A stretch of DNA of 64,000 nt, from assembly GCA_005656395.1 (NCBI GenBank), contig SRSI01000078.1, positions 744,001 through 808,000 on the forward strand, read 5' to 3'. The notes under the pieces were generated by a model. That model ran no database searches, was not told the DNA's origin, and saw only the letters and a list, made by a program, of their open reading frames with translations. Position numbers and translations under genes: made by a program. Below, in pieces: positions 1 to 12,751 of the stretch. Numbering within the stretch: position 1 is the first letter of the stretch; each line of letters starts with the position of its first letter. This DNA is from Strongyloides papillosus (Eukaryota > Nematoda > Chromadorea > Rhabditida > Strongyloididae).

Positions 1-670
1 ACATTTGATTCAATTTGTTAAAATGATGCAATATAAATTGACAATATTTTTTGATAAATATCATTATAGTACCTTTGTTATTATCATAAAATATATCATC
101 ATTTTATGAATATTTAATCGGATTTTGTATTAAAATTCTAAACTTAAATCTTTCTAATTTCGATAAGCAGATAATTCATTATGAAATGTGTCGTGAAATA
201 TATAAGGAGGAAATTGTAAAATATTCTATCATTTGTTGTTTCCATAATCATATCATAAATTTTTCATATACAATCTATTTATGATTATTACACACATATG
301 CATATATATATATAATATTTCATAAAATACAAATCTTATTTATGAAGAAGTGTTGTAGGCGGCAAATAAAAATTCCTAGCATTTCAATGTAGATATTTGT
401 TTACCTTACCTTATTAATATATAATCACCCATTACAATAATAGTATTATAGGAATATAAAAATATTTTTATAATTCATATATTTTATATTTTTCGCGTGA
501 TTCCTCATAAATATGGTATATATAAGATAGACTTTTTTGTAGACAATCTAATATTTTTCATTAAAATATTTTTAAATTTTAAATTCATTTTAAATTACTT
601 TTATATTTTCTAGGCTGATATTACTGAATAACTCTTTCTTTTCAATTTTAATAATAAAAAGGAAAATAAA
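1..670. other. AT-rich flank, no gene seen
   Basis: I see no coding exon in this stretch. The only gene-like signal is a TTTTCTAG acceptor ending at 614, 56 nt before the first ATG of the next gene. It could be a trans-splice site or the end of a 5' UTR intron. Confidence 0.5.
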
Positions 671-1266
671 ATGATCGGAATTATGAATGTACCATGTGAA
701 TCTCCTGCAGAGTACTATGCAGCACCAAAAAAAGATGTAAATTCTAGTGATACAAAAGGAGATAGCATTACTAAATTAACACCAACTATTAGTAATACGA
801 TTTTATTAAATAAAAACAAATTAAATGTCCATCTTCAAGAACCACAGATATCACTTTTCGAAAACAAGAAAACAAATAAAAGAGTTCAATATTTAGCAGA
901 TGGAAGAAAAATTGAGATTGGTGAAAATAATAAAAAACCTAATAGTCCTAAACTTTGGGAACAATTATTGATGAGAAGTATAGTGCATAAAATTGAAGAA
1001 GAAATTTCTAGTCCTGTAGACCAAATAAAGAATGTTGCAACAGAATTTGATAATTTAAATGGACGCTTAAAAAGTAAGTATTTAATTTATGATAACAATA
1101 AGTATATCCATATCTTTTAGAAGATAATCAACTTTCTCAGTCAACATACTCACTGGTGTCTGATGATAGAGTGCGCAGTCAATGTTCGAAATGTAGACCT
1201 TTTAAATTTTTATGCAAAAGACAACTTTCAAAATCATCAACATCATTAAATTCAGATGATAAATGA
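671..1266 (+). CDS. unrecognised 182-aa protein, two exons
   Basis: The exons are 671-1073 and 1121-1266, separated by a 47-nt intron (GTAAGT...TTTTAG). Read without splicing, the frame stops at 1120; with splicing it continues to TGA at 1264-1266. I do not recognise the family. The protein is hydrophilic, has no signal peptide or membrane segment, and has a lysine/asparagine-rich first half. A probable helix follows around residues 95-130 (KLWEQLLMRSIVHKIEEE). The tail holds two close cysteines (CSKC, then FLCKR) and is Ser-rich. A second Met at codon 4 (680) is an alternative start. The intron, regular exon junction phase and lack of low-complexity drift suggest a real gene, perhaps nematode-specific. 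No function is proposed. Confidence 0.6.
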
Positions 1267-2270
1267 CAATAGTACAAACAAGTCTTGACGTAAAAATTGA
1301 TCGCATATATTTTCACATATTAAAATTTTATCCATACTAATTAACTATTTATAAATTATAGTTTAACGAATGAAAATAACAAAGTTTGCAGTTTCATCTT
1401 AACGTTCATTTTACTTTACATATAGTTTTTTGCGTATTTTTATTCATATAATATATATTTTTTTGACCAATAAATGTATTTAAATTTTTATCAAAAACAC
1501 AATAGATAATAACAGCATATCATAGTAATGTTAAACAAAAACTGTTATCAAACAATCTCTCATTGTATAAACTTTCAAAGCACCTTATATGTGTAACTGG
1601 TCATAAAATTTTAAGACATTACTTAGAAACATTGATTTAAATTGTCATGGAAATATTATTAAAAGAATACGTATATTTTAAAATAAAAATTATTTAAAAG
1701 TAATTATTGTAACTTTAAAAATTTTAATGTAATAAAATATTCATAATAGTAAATCCGTGCTTGTTTTTAATATCTTTCCATGAAATGTACGTTTCCATAT
1801 TTTTTTTATATTTTATTTAAATATACATTTTAGTTGAGTGTAGTCCACTTTAAAAAAAAACAGTACACATTGATAATAAATTACCATTAAATTTTAATGT
1901 TCTCATTATTTAAATGATTTATTATGATAAACGATTCATTTTCTATGACTCATCCTTATGTTAAGAACAAAGAATATTTCTTTATACCATAACTTTGAAT
2001 GCATACCTATTTATATCAATATAAACTAACATAATATATTTTTTCCTTCATATTCATAAAGTTATATTTAATCAATTTTAATTTTTACTATTACATAAGT
2101 GTGATATAAATTTTCAATTGAATATCAAATTCTCTCCCCATATTTCATTATTTTACTATATAGTCACGTGTAAAAAAAGAGTACAATTGCCTCACCTTTA
2201 TTTGTCGCAGCATTAAAAATTCTTTTATATATTATAAATATGACGAATCGAAATTTTAGAAAGGTGAAAT
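1267..2270. other. intergenic, AT-rich
   Basis: I see no gene or recognisable repeat here. A splice acceptor (AAATTTTAG, ending 2259) lies 11 nt upstream of the next ATG and probably marks the mature 5' end of the following mRNA. Confidence 0.5.
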
Positions 2271-2658
2271 ATGTCCGGGCATGCCCCACCTCCATACCCA
2301 GGGAATGATGGTATTCCAATTCAGCAACCATATAACCCAAACTTCCAATCACAACATACACAATATTCTAATTACAATAATATGTCCCAACAACCTCCTT
2401 ATCCTAGTCAAGGTTATCCACCACAACAAGGATATTACAATCAACAAGGATATCCACAACAACCTTCATATGGTGCGCCTCCACCTCAAGTAATGTATGT
2501 TTTAATTTAAATTGTTGGTTTTATAAAAAAAATCTTTTTTTAGCTATGTAAACGAAAGAAGAGATTGTCATCAACCTAGAAGCGGAAAAGATAGTTGCTG
2601 TCTTTGGGCATTATTAGGATGTTGCTTTGGATGTTGTCTCGCTGATTGCTGTGATTAA
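2271..2658 (+). CDS. CYSTM-type cysteine-rich tail-anchored protein, 112 aa
   Basis: The exons are 2271-2494 and 2544-2658 with a 49-nt intron. The donor is GTATGT at 2495; the GTAATG at 2490 would put exon 2 out of frame. The first ~70 residues are Pro/Gln/Tyr-rich (PPPYPG start, repeated QGYPPQQGYYNQQGYPQQ). Exon 2 then encodes YVNERRDCHQPRSGKDS followed by CCLWALLGCCFGCCLADCC at the very end. This layout matches the CYSTM family (Pro-rich cytosolic head, YV..E.RRD linker, Cys-rich membrane tail as in human CYSTM1). Such proteins are small membrane-anchored proteins linked to stress tolerance. The exact role here is unknown. The repeated GYPQQ units could also recall annexin or rhodopsin-tail repeats, but the Cys tail decides the call. 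Confidence 0.8.
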
Positions 2659-5600
2659 TTTCCTCATTTTATGTCTTTATTACCAAAAATACGCTTAAAT
2701 TAACTTTCTTTTTTCTAAATTTTTTGCCTCATATGATTTTAAATTTTAATTCACATTACTTTGATCAAAAATGATTTTTTTTATGGAAATGTATTGCAAT
2801 ATTTACTATTTATTGTCAAGCAAATAATAAAAAAATGATTTAATTAAAATAAAATATCAATTGTTATGTAAAGATTATCCGAAATTAATGTTAGACATAA
2901 AGAATACTTTATTTACATGCTACCTTCATTCTTTTGTCACAGAAATTATCACATATATATTTATAGAGGTACTTAAAAATGATATAAATTCTTGAGAGGT
3001 ATAACGTCATTTTACAAACAACTCATTATAATAAATAAGATTAATATTACGGAATTTTATTTACATATAGAAAACATTTTTACCTGTCTATATTTTTAGA
3101 AAATATGTGAAATAGCATTAAAAAATTATTTTATGCATCATAGTTTAGAAATTAAAAGATTTGGTGTCATTTTGTGTGCGATTATAGCACGTTGAGAGAA
3201 TCACTGAAACGGATTGTAGATCAAAAATATTTAATTTCTAGCAAGAAGTTTCAAACTTTTTTAACAACATCAAATAATACTTTATATAGGTTAAGAATCA
3301 ATACATTTTTGTCAACTTCAAAAGAATTTGTTAATTGTATTTGAAAGAAAAGTACGTTCTCAAGAGCCTGAAATCTAAAGCACGGTAAATTCTAGGCCGT
3401 TTAAAACCAGTAGGAATTCTTCTACCAGATGATGCTTCATATATCTAGGCAAAATAACTGTTCTTTAATAAAAGCTTAGGTGTGTAAGGATGGTCTGGTA
3501 GAATTTCATATCGCAATCCGTTAAGTTTCCGAATGATCACATGCTCAATGTCCAGAAAAATTGTCGAACTTTTTAACTGAAATAACTCTTGTTAGATATT
3601 ATATATAAACCTTATCTCAGTTGGGTTGAGATTTCCTCTCTTTTTTTAAATGTTTATATTTATATTAAAAAAGTAGCTTTTAATTAGTGTTACATATTCT
3701 CATCGTTATATAACTTAAACAAAATATATAGTTAAATTTCCCGTATTTTTTAGTTGCAGTTTTTATTAAGTTAAAACTCTGGATAATTACTTAAAATTAC
3801 TTTTGGGCATGAAATTTCTTTAGAATACAATTGACCAGATTAAAAATTTCCTAAACAATAATTATTAAACTAAATATTTTCCTTAGCATTTGTCATAAAA
3901 TTATAAATAATAATCAACCATATTATCATTCTGATTTCCCGATATAGCGATAAAACATTACTCGTAAATGCACGTAACAATGATTAACTCTAAGCATAAA
4001 ATTATTATAATAAAAATTATTTTATTTTATCAACGAATTCCTCAATAAAAACAATAATTATGATAATTTATTATATATAACGTCACTTTTTTGCATTATA
4101 ATTAATAAAAAGATGAGAAAATTTTCAATCATTTACGAGAATTAAATTAAGACTAAGACTTATTTCATAATCAATGTCATTAGAAAATACCATAAAAACG
4201 ACAACTTATTTCTGGATGTTAAATTATTATATAAACTACAATATTGTAACTCCATGATATTCAATAATATAATTGAATTACAAAAGGAAGTATTAAAAAT
4301 TTATCTCAAATATTTCTACTACGCAAAATTCAGTCTTTTTTAAGCATAAATAAATTTAATCATATTTATTTTTTGTTTCTCAAAAAATAAAGCAAAAAGC
4401 GTCCTTAACATTCATAACATAATAATCGAATTATCTTTTTCAAATGTATAAACGATATTTTGTTAATATCATTTTAATTGTGGAAGAAAATTTTACTAGT
4501 ATGTATATTTTTACTTTTATTTTTTTATACTCAAAACATCTTTGTAAATGATAACAAACAAAGTATAATTTTCATTGAGTAGTCAAAAAAGAGCTTTTTT
4601 ATAGTACACAAATTTTATCAATTTATTTTGAAATTGGATTGTTAGGAATGTTTGTACTTATTCTAAATATATATGCATTTTTTTAGCCTGTCACTTATGA
4701 AATTTAAAAAATAATATATAAGAGATTATTTACATATAAATTTTGAATTCTTTTCCACAAAAAATTCAACGTTTTCGTAGAATTTCTAGACAACTTTACA
4801 AAAAATTAAAAGATATATTTTTCTACATCCAAAGTGTATTATAATATCTTTCATTAACATATTAAAAAATTTATGACTTTAAGTAAGTTTTAATCAAATG
4901 AGGTTGTACTTTTATCATTTTGTTACGTTAATATTTCTTTAATTTTGTGGAATGATAAGGGTAATTATTAAATATTTATTAAAAAATATATATAAATATG
5001 ATGAAATTTCTTATATACTGTTGTTTTTTATTGGAAGTTGCATTAATCATTGTTTTGTCTAAAAAAGATAGTTGATATAAGATTTTATTCTACCTACCAT
5101 TAGCACACATATTTTTGAGATGTTAAAGTTATACTTTTTAGTTTATTAATCATTCTTTAAAACTTCATGCTTAATGTTCATGAGTGTTTTAAAAATTTTT
5201 TTATAAAGTATGGAAGAAATGGCTTAATAAAAGGTGTTTTTTAATAATTCGTCCATACAGAAATATAATACCATTAAAAGTTATGCATTATAAGGAAGTT
5301 TTTAAAAAAGTTTTTATTTAAATTTCAAATCTGTTTATTTGAAAATAATTGATAAAGTTTGCTGTTGTTAAAATAAATTTTTCATCAAAATATTAAACTG
5401 TCTATCTTCCTCCAGCATATTAGACATTTTTCTAGTATTTTTTATCAAAATATCTCAAATTTAAACATCATTTAAAATTTAAAATATTAAAAAATACCAA
5501 TTTTTAATTTTAATAAAATAATATTTCAAATTGTTTTGTTTAAAGAAATAGATTTTTAAACTGTTTACTGGTAAATTGTGCATTAATTTTACGTCTAATT

Positions 5601-7682
5601 TCAATTTAAATCACTTACGTTTTAATCTCTTCATAATTATTGCGTTGCTAGGTTTTTATTTAATCATCTGAAAGCTCATCTGATGCAGATGTTTTTAATG
5701 ATAATTATAATAATTACGTTCAAAAGATTTTGAACATTTTCATGCTTCACCTAGTTTGAGTCACATCATTTTACAGGCATAATGACTTTTTGTTTGTTAT
5801 TTCTATCTAATATGAATGATATTTATTTATATTTCATCTTTCATAATATTTTTATAAAACTTCGCTTATCATAAACACTTATCTTTGCAACAATTTTGGT
5901 GCATTTATTTAAATTATATAAAATTGTTTTATCTATTGATATTTATTCCACTATATCCTTATAACTTATGATATAGTACAGAATGCTTATTGAGATACAT
6001 ATAAATCTTTATACAACATGTTATTCTTTACATATACAAAAGGCTATGCTAGCTGATATTTTATCTATTTGCAATTAAGGAAAAAGGAAAATGACTTTAA
6101 GTTTTACATAAAACATTCCACATCTAAATATATTTAAACGTGCCAATCCAAAAAATTTTCTTTCAATTATCAAGTTACGCATGTACTATAATTTCTATGG
6201 TAAATAAAAACCTATATTTTTATATGCATACACATCTGTTGTTTGCTAAAAATATTTGTGAAGTTTTAAATTTTAATGCATCGTAATGGATAGAAAAATT
6301 ACCATTTAAAATTTTTTAATTATAAGTTAAATTAAAAAATAATTTTTATGTAAGAATTTTTAAAGTAAAATTAATGCATCTTTACCATCTCATTCTTTGT
6401 TTAACATACTGAGAACAAATTTATTTTAATTAACTTAAAGTATAAATTTTTTCATTATATGACTGTAATAGGACAAGGTCACAAATTTTATAAAAATTTA
6501 AAATATTAAGTATAATTAGTTACAGACAATTTAAACAGTCTATTTTTATGAAATCGTTTTTAATTTTAATGTAAATTATATATTTGTAATATAAAAAATT
6601 AATGTTTTCGAAAGTACATATTTTTTTGTATAAATTCGTACTCAAATATTCCATTTTTTTATCAATAATATTTGGAGTAAAATAGTCGCTAACGTGTCTT
6701 TAGAATATCTTCTTACGATTAAACTTATTAGAGTAGTTTTTTATCATATTAAAACGAAAGTTCGAATGAATTTATTGCTTAACATTTAACATTTTGATTG
6801 TAAAATAATAAAAAATATATGTAAATGCCATTAATCTTCATTTTTATTATAAAAATACTTCATATCATTTTCTAAAATATTATTTATTGATATCTATAAA
6901 AATATTATATTATTTTTAAATTATTAATAGTTAAATCTTCTTATATCCTCCCTACTGTTAAATAAAAAATATTTAACAAAATACTAAAATACAATCATAG
7001 TTATGTAACATCCTATTTTTTAATCATAAATATGTTATATATGATACATAAAAACAATCATACTTTGGAAATTTATCTGCTTTTAATTCACTGTATCGAT
7101 ATATACATATTGGCAATATAGTGTAATGCCTTAACATATCTTTAATATGTCTCGTACTTTTTTTTAAATGATTTAAAATGATAATAATTCATTGAATTTA
7201 AAAGTTAGTTTAATATCATTCTAAAGTTGTAATCGCCCATTTGCCATTTGATATATCACTTCATTTCCATCTTCAATATTCAAATGCTTCTTTTGATTAA
7301 AAAGTATTTAATTTAATTTTAAAACTACTATAATGCTACTTATTAAGCTTTTACGTGTATAATTGTACATTATTGAAGTATGATAAAATCATAAATGTTT
7401 AAAAGTTTCATGTGGTTACATTTTGATTAATCATAATATCATTCATCTATATTACAATATTTCAATATGCATAAACGGCTCATTTGTTCATCCTTCTTTT
7501 CTACTTTGTTCTATCAATCACGAAAATTATTTATCATTTTAGTTTTATATATTTTTATGTGTAAGTAGCAGTTGATATATATATATATATATTATAGTGA
7601 TAAGAAAATATTTGTCGTTAGTTAGAATTTTACGTGTTTATTTAAATGATAAGTTTGTTAAAATGTTTGTTTTTTTAGGAAA
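2659..7682. other. 5-kb AT-rich intergenic region
   Basis: No coding gene is supported. It holds a decayed mariner fragment (about 3340-3640) and a short (AT)n run near 7574-7592. A possible 5' UTR intron of the aquaporin gene runs from a GTAAGT at 7561 to the TTTTTTAG ending at 7678. The rest is featureless AT-rich DNA to the eye. Confidence 0.5.
3341..3640 (-). mobile_element. mariner transposase fossil, copy 1
   Basis: On the minus strand this fragment reads KLNGLRYEILPDHPYTPK in one frame. That matches the C-terminal mariner transposase motif (LNELGYEVLPHPPYSPDL, ending in the third catalytic Asp region), and stops follow soon after. At the nucleotide level it aligns with 9401-9710 (for example CTCAAGAGCCTGAAATCT against CTCAAGAATCTAAAATCT) and more weakly with 55250-55445. 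It is a dead, truncated copy with no visible terminal repeats. Confidence 0.7.
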
Positions 7683-8534
7683 ATGACTCTTATCAAAAAT
7701 AATACTGAAGTTGCTAGAGATAAGGCTAGAGTTAAAAATGAAACTTTAAAAGTCTTCCTCAGTGAATTTTTTGGAACGTTTCTTCTATGTTTTATTGGTC
7801 TTGCAATAAATGCTCAATTTATCCTCCATAAGGGAACTTTAAATCAATGGATAAATGTTAATTTTGGATGGGCTTTCGCAATTGTCTTTTCTGTTATGGC
7901 TACTGCTAAAACATCAGGAGCTCATCTTAACCCAGCTATCACTTTTATGTTCTACACTTACGGAAATATTGGTCTCATCAAAATGTTAATTTACATTGTC
8001 GCCCAACTTTTAGGTGGATTTTTAGGAGCCGCTGGTGTATATGGGTTTTATTATGAAGCTATTAACCACTTTGATCATGGAGTTCGTGCCGTTACCGGAG
8101 CTACAGCAACTGCTGGAATATTTGCATCCTACCCAGCACCATATTGTTCATTCTTTGGATCATTCGTTGATCAAATCGTAGGAACTGGACTTTTAGCCTT
8201 GTTTGTCTCAGCTATCATTGACCCAAGAAATGAAGTCCCATCTCATTTACATGCACCACTTTTCGGTGGAGTCCTTGTTATGATTGGTTGCTCTTTTGGT
8301 ATGAATCTTGGTTATCCAATTAATCCAGCAAGAGATCTTGGTCCAAGAATATTTACACTCTTTCCATATGGTACTGGTGTTTTTAGTTCCCCATCAACAT
8401 ACTATTGGATTGCACCAACATTTGCCCCATTTATTGGTGCCGCTATAGGAGGATGGCTTTATCATGTCTTCATCGGATTTCATCTCTCTGATCCAGTCAA
8501 AAAAGAATATATCCCAATCAGTGCTGAAGCTTAA
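7683..8534 (+). CDS. aquaglyceroporin (MIP family channel), 283 aa
   Basis: A single-exon gene for a six-helix membrane channel conducting water and probably glycerol. The first half-helix motif is SGAHLNPA (NPA at residues 83-85) and the second is NPARD (214-218). The Asp directly after the second NPA-Arg is the hallmark of the GlpF/aquaglyceroporin branch rather than strict water channels. Length is normal for the family. The N-terminus is a 20-residue basic cytosolic stretch and the C-terminus is short (KKEYIPISAEA). ATG 7683 is favoured because a TTTTTTAG acceptor ends at 7678, four bases upstream. An AATAAA lies at 8654. C. elegans has several aqp paralogues of this type; I cannot say which is orthologous. 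Confidence 0.95.
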   Translation: MTLIKNNTEVARDKARVKNETLKVFLSEFFGTFLLCFIGLAINAQFILHKGTLNQWINVNFGWAFAIVFSVMATAKTSGAHLNPAITFMFYTYGNIGLIKMLIYIVAQLLGGFLGAAGVYGFYYEAINHFDHGVRAVTGATATAGIFASYPAPYCSFFGSFVDQIVGTGLLALFVSAIIDPRNEVPSHLHAPLFGGVLVMIGCSFGMNLGYPINPARDLGPRIFTLFPYGTGVFSSPSTYYWIAPTFAPFIGAAIGGWLYHVFIGFHLSDPVKKEYIPISAEA

Positions 8535-10696
8535 TTTTTTAAATTCAATTTTGTAACAATTAATTTAAAAAGATTACATTTTAAGCAAAAGTTACTCTTT
8601 TAAATTTTCTTTAGTGTAACATTTTTATATAATTTTTTTTCGATATTTACAATAATAAAAGTATATAAAAAATTATACTTCTACAACAAATTCATAAGTT
8701 TATGTATCACCAAAAGGGAATAAGTTTTTTCTGACTTTATCAATGAAATAAATGTCATTTTGACTAATTAGTTAATTAATTTCAACAGTCTTACGTTACT
8801 TCTTAAAAGTAGGAATTATTCTGTTAATATATAATATATCGTTAACTGATTTTATATGCCATATATATTATTACAACATGATATTCGACACAAAAATTTT
8901 TTTGATCAAATTAATTTAGAATTTTTAAAAATATTTCATTAATTTTTGATGTAAATTCGGAAATTTTTGGTGATAAAATTTTTTTGTCAGATTACTGTTG
9001 AATATTGCAATGTATTGTAGTACATTATTGATTATAATTTTATAAATATAATTTGTTATAAGAGGATTAATGTTATTAATACTATAAAAAATGTTACATA
9101 ATCTATTTTTAAAGCAAATTATGCTGTTCAGGTAGATTTTTAATGATAAGTATTACTTAACTTTATTTTTAATGTGATATTGAAAAGAAAATTAGTTTTT
9201 ATGTGTAGTAATAGAAAAATTTGTTTATAAGTAATGTTAGAAATGAAGTTAAAATGTTAGGCTGTTCAAGAATGTATACCAGTAGTTTAAAGATGGAATT
9301 TAAAATTTTATAAATTCGCTAAAACAGAAATTTTTATTTTAAAAAGAATAATTAGTGTCAATAATTTGTTACAAATAGGTTCATGACCATTAAATTCGTT
9401 TTGATAGAAAACTACCTTCTCAAGAATCTAAAATCTCAAAGTTGACAGATTTTAATCCTCCTAAAACTAGCATAAATTTTTTCTACTAGATTACGCTTTA
9501 CAATTTTGGGCAGGATGACTGTCTAGTGACGAATAATCTGGAGAGTAAGAAAGTTTTAGCAGAACTTTATATTGCAACTCATTAAGTCTCTGTATGGTCT
9601 TATATGCAATATCTTGCAAAATTGCTAAACTTCCTGCTTGGGATATTTGTAATTTAATACCATATATTATTATTTCTTATTTCAGTTTGGCATAGAAAAT
9701 AATCAATTTTTTTAGAACTCGAATTTTTCGTCAAATGTTTTGAAAAAACTTTTTACATTATATGGTGCGTTCATTATCTGAGATAAGCTTTTGTAAAATT
9801 GTTATCAAATTTTCTAGATATTTCCATTTATCGTCTACCAACAAGAGCTTAAAGATCAATATGACGTTTGACTAATCCCCCTTATAATATCTTTTATTAT
9901 TTAATAGATAAATGATTAAAAATATATTACATAATAAAAAATGTGATTCTAACTTAAACTGTTTCAACAATATAAAATACATTTCTAAGAATAATAAAAG
10001 GTTTATAAGGTGATCTCTGATATAAATTACATTTTGGCTGTTGTTAATTAAATTTTATATATTTTAAAACGTTTTTTCACCGGCAACCTGTTTTTGATCA
10101 AAAAATATGGTTTAAAACTTTTCTAAACTATATGTTAGAAGAATTGTCTTAAGATACATACAATTATTTTTTGTAAATTATCTAAATAATATAATATTCT
10201 TAAACATGAATTCTAACGACTTTTTCATAATATAAATGTCATAACATGTTATTTAATAACGAAGTATGATTATGAATTAAAATATTCCTTTAAATTACAA
10301 ATTACATAATTGCTTAATAAACAATCAACGTGGATATATATTAATCAACTTTTTTCTCCAAACCAAGCATTGTAATTAATCTTTATTAGATGTAATATTT
10401 TTAAAAAAAGTAAAACTTTTATATATCATAAGTTAATTACGTTTTTCACATCTAAATTTAAATGACAAAATATTATACGTCTATATTTATTCGTTAATTA
10501 AACATAACAACAATCAAATAATTAATAAAATTAAGGCTAAAAGGCAATTTGAAAATAATTTTTACCAGTTCAATTAATTTCTTTTTATCTATAATCAAAT
10601 AACTACATTTCTATGGTTGAAAATATCTAACAAATTTTATAAACACAATATTTTATTAAAAACTAAAATATTTTTTTTTATATACTTTCATTAGAA
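8535..10696. other. intergenic with mariner fossil
   Basis: Contains the aquaporin 3' end (AATAAA 8654-8659) and the second mariner fossil (9401-9710). No gene is otherwise seen. The TTTCATTAG acceptor ending at 10694 belongs to the next gene. Confidence 0.5.
9401..9710 (-). mobile_element. mariner transposase fossil, copy 2
   Basis: The minus strand reads TIQRLNELQYKVLLKLSYSP then DYSSLDSH before a stop. This corresponds to the mariner C-terminal block with YSPD and the following D.H positions. It shares clear nucleotide similarity with the copy at 3341-3640, including GATAGAAAACTACCTTCTC against GAAAGAAAAGTACGTTCTC. Stops and small indels show it is inactive. Confidence 0.7.
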
Positions 10697-12751
10697 ATGG
10701 ATTTTATAATAGATGAAGCATCAATACGCTTAATTCATGAAGCTATCACTGAAATGAGATCAAATTTTAATAAATCATGCTCTCAATATGAACCATGGCA
10801 AATTGTTTGTTATACCTTATCAACCATTCTTTTTATTCAATGGCTTACAATTATATTAACATCAGATTTCAGTGGATTGGTAAGTAAAATGATAGAAAAT
10901 TTATTTTGAAATTTTATCTTTTTTAAGGGCAAACAAATAATGAGAAATATACCTTTTTTATGGGATTATTATAATAAAAAAAAAGAATATGCAAAAGAGA
11001 GAATGGAACAAGTTTTATTGGATTCTGATGAAAAAAAAAGAATTTTATAGATTTCTCCCAGATAGAGGTATAACAGCAAACGAAATTGTCAAAGAGGCTC
11101 GGGAATATTTGGATATGTCACAGACAAGGTATATGATAAAAGGAAAATACTATAATTTTATTTATGGACCACATGATGAAGAACAAAAAGAGTTGAATAA
11201 AGAGGTATTTGATAAGGATTCCTTTTTTATTTATTTTATAGTTACTTGATATGTACTTCCATTCAGATGCTCTGTTTCCAGAGATCTTCCCAGGAATAAG
11301 AAAGATGGAAGCTGAAGCAATAAGAATAATGTGTTCAATGTTTCATGGAGGTATTAATTCATGTGGGACTGTTACAACATCCGTATCTGAAGCAATTTTT
11401 CTAGCCTGTCTAGGTAATTTTAAATAATTTAATTAAAATGAACGTACTATTTTAAAGGTTATAAAAGGAGAGCATCAGAAAGAAATATTACAGAACCAGT
11501 AATGCTGCTCGGTGTTAAAGCGCATGCTGCATTTGATAAAGCAGCTGAAATTCTTGATATTAAAATTAAACGTGTACCATGTGATGAGTTTGATGGAATG
11601 GATATAGGGATAATGAAAAGATTAATATCACCTGAAGTATGTGTGATTGTAGTTTCTGCACCCAACTATGTTTCTGGTTCTATGGACCCTGTTGAAAAGA
11701 TAGCTAAAATTGTAGCAAGAAATAACATACCATTGCATGTTGATGCATCCTTTGGTGGATTTATTTTACCATTTTTAGAACAATGTGACTATCCCCCAAT
11801 AAATTTTGATTTTTCTTTAACAGCTGTTACCTCAATATCAGTTGATGCTTCAAGAGTAAGTATTATTTATTTTTATTAAAATATTTTTCACAGTATGGTG
11901 GAGGATTAGTTGGATCATCATGTATTTTGTATCGTGATAAAAGGTATATGAAATATCAGTGCTTTGGAAAACAAGAATGGTCTTGTGGTGTATATACAGC
12001 GGCGACAATGTCAGAAAATAGGGGTGGATTCAGAATAGCCACAATATGGTCGAGTTTAATTTATAATGGAAGATATGGCTATGTTGAGAAGGCACATAAT
12101 ATCTTAGATTTAACACAGTTATTAAGAATTGAACTTGAGAAATTAGAATACATAAAGATTATTGGTGCTCCACTTCTTTGTGTTGTTAGTTTTACTAGTG
12201 ATAAAGTTGATTTATATAAAGTAGCTGAAAAAATGAAAGTTGATGGGTGGTATTTAAATTTAATACAAAAACCAAAAGGGTAATAACAACTAGTCTTTTA
12301 TTGAACCTTTAATAATTACAAATTTTGTAGAATTAGATTTTGTATCACAACAGACAATGATCAGAAGTCAATTATCCTTCAATTTGTTGAAGATTTAGAT
12401 AGGACATGTAGAAGTATAATGGATACGTCCCGTCCAATGTTAAAAGATAAAAATTCAACAAAAGAAAAGGTAAGTTAAGATTTTTTTATTTTATAAATAT
12501 TGCTTAATATTAACCTAATTTTTTCTTACAAATTTCAGACTATTTTCTATGGCCTCTCAACACCAATTGATTGTTGTGAGTTGTCTGATGAGTTATCACA
12601 AATATACTTAGATTCCTATTATGCAACTCCAAATCTAAATAATCATTTATTACCACAAGGTAAGACAACTAGAACATTAAGTATAGATGGAAGAAAAATG
12701 AGTTCCATACTAACACAGATTGTAAGGTCATCCACAACGAATATGTCATAA
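10697..12751 (+). CDS. sphingosine-1-phosphate lyase-like protein, PLP lysine missing, frameshift in exon 2
   Basis: The exons are 10697-10879, 10928-11204, 11242-11413, 11458-11855, 11894-12279, 12331-12469 and 12539-12751. S1P lyase is a PLP enzyme of the ER membrane that cleaves sphingosine-1-phosphate. Family features kept here: a CSQYEPWQ head with one membrane helix (residues ~35-54), FPEIFPGIRKMEAEA, KAHAAF and HVDASFGGF. Further kept blocks are YQCF...EWSCGVYTA, GYVEKA and the C-terminal YGLS...DELSQIYLDSYY block. Lost features: the PLP-lysine motif (HKYG in the human enzyme) is SRYG, with Arg as the last residue of exon 4, and the phosphate-binding GGTES is SVSEA. In exon 2 the frame set by exon 1 hits TAG at 11048. 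Removing one A from the 9-A run at 11031-11039 restores a 588-aa family-length frame. It is therefore a pseudoenzyme paralogue or a young pseudogene; the A run may also be a sequencing error. AATAAA lies at 12762. Confidence 0.85.

Noticed and set aside
2164..2361. Minus-strand 65-codon ORF over the start of the CYSTM-type gene
   Set aside because: It overlaps the first coding exon of a well-supported gene and has no family features.
7574..7592. Short (AT)n run before the aquaporin gene
   Set aside because: Ordinary microsatellite length for an AT-rich genome; no evidence for function.
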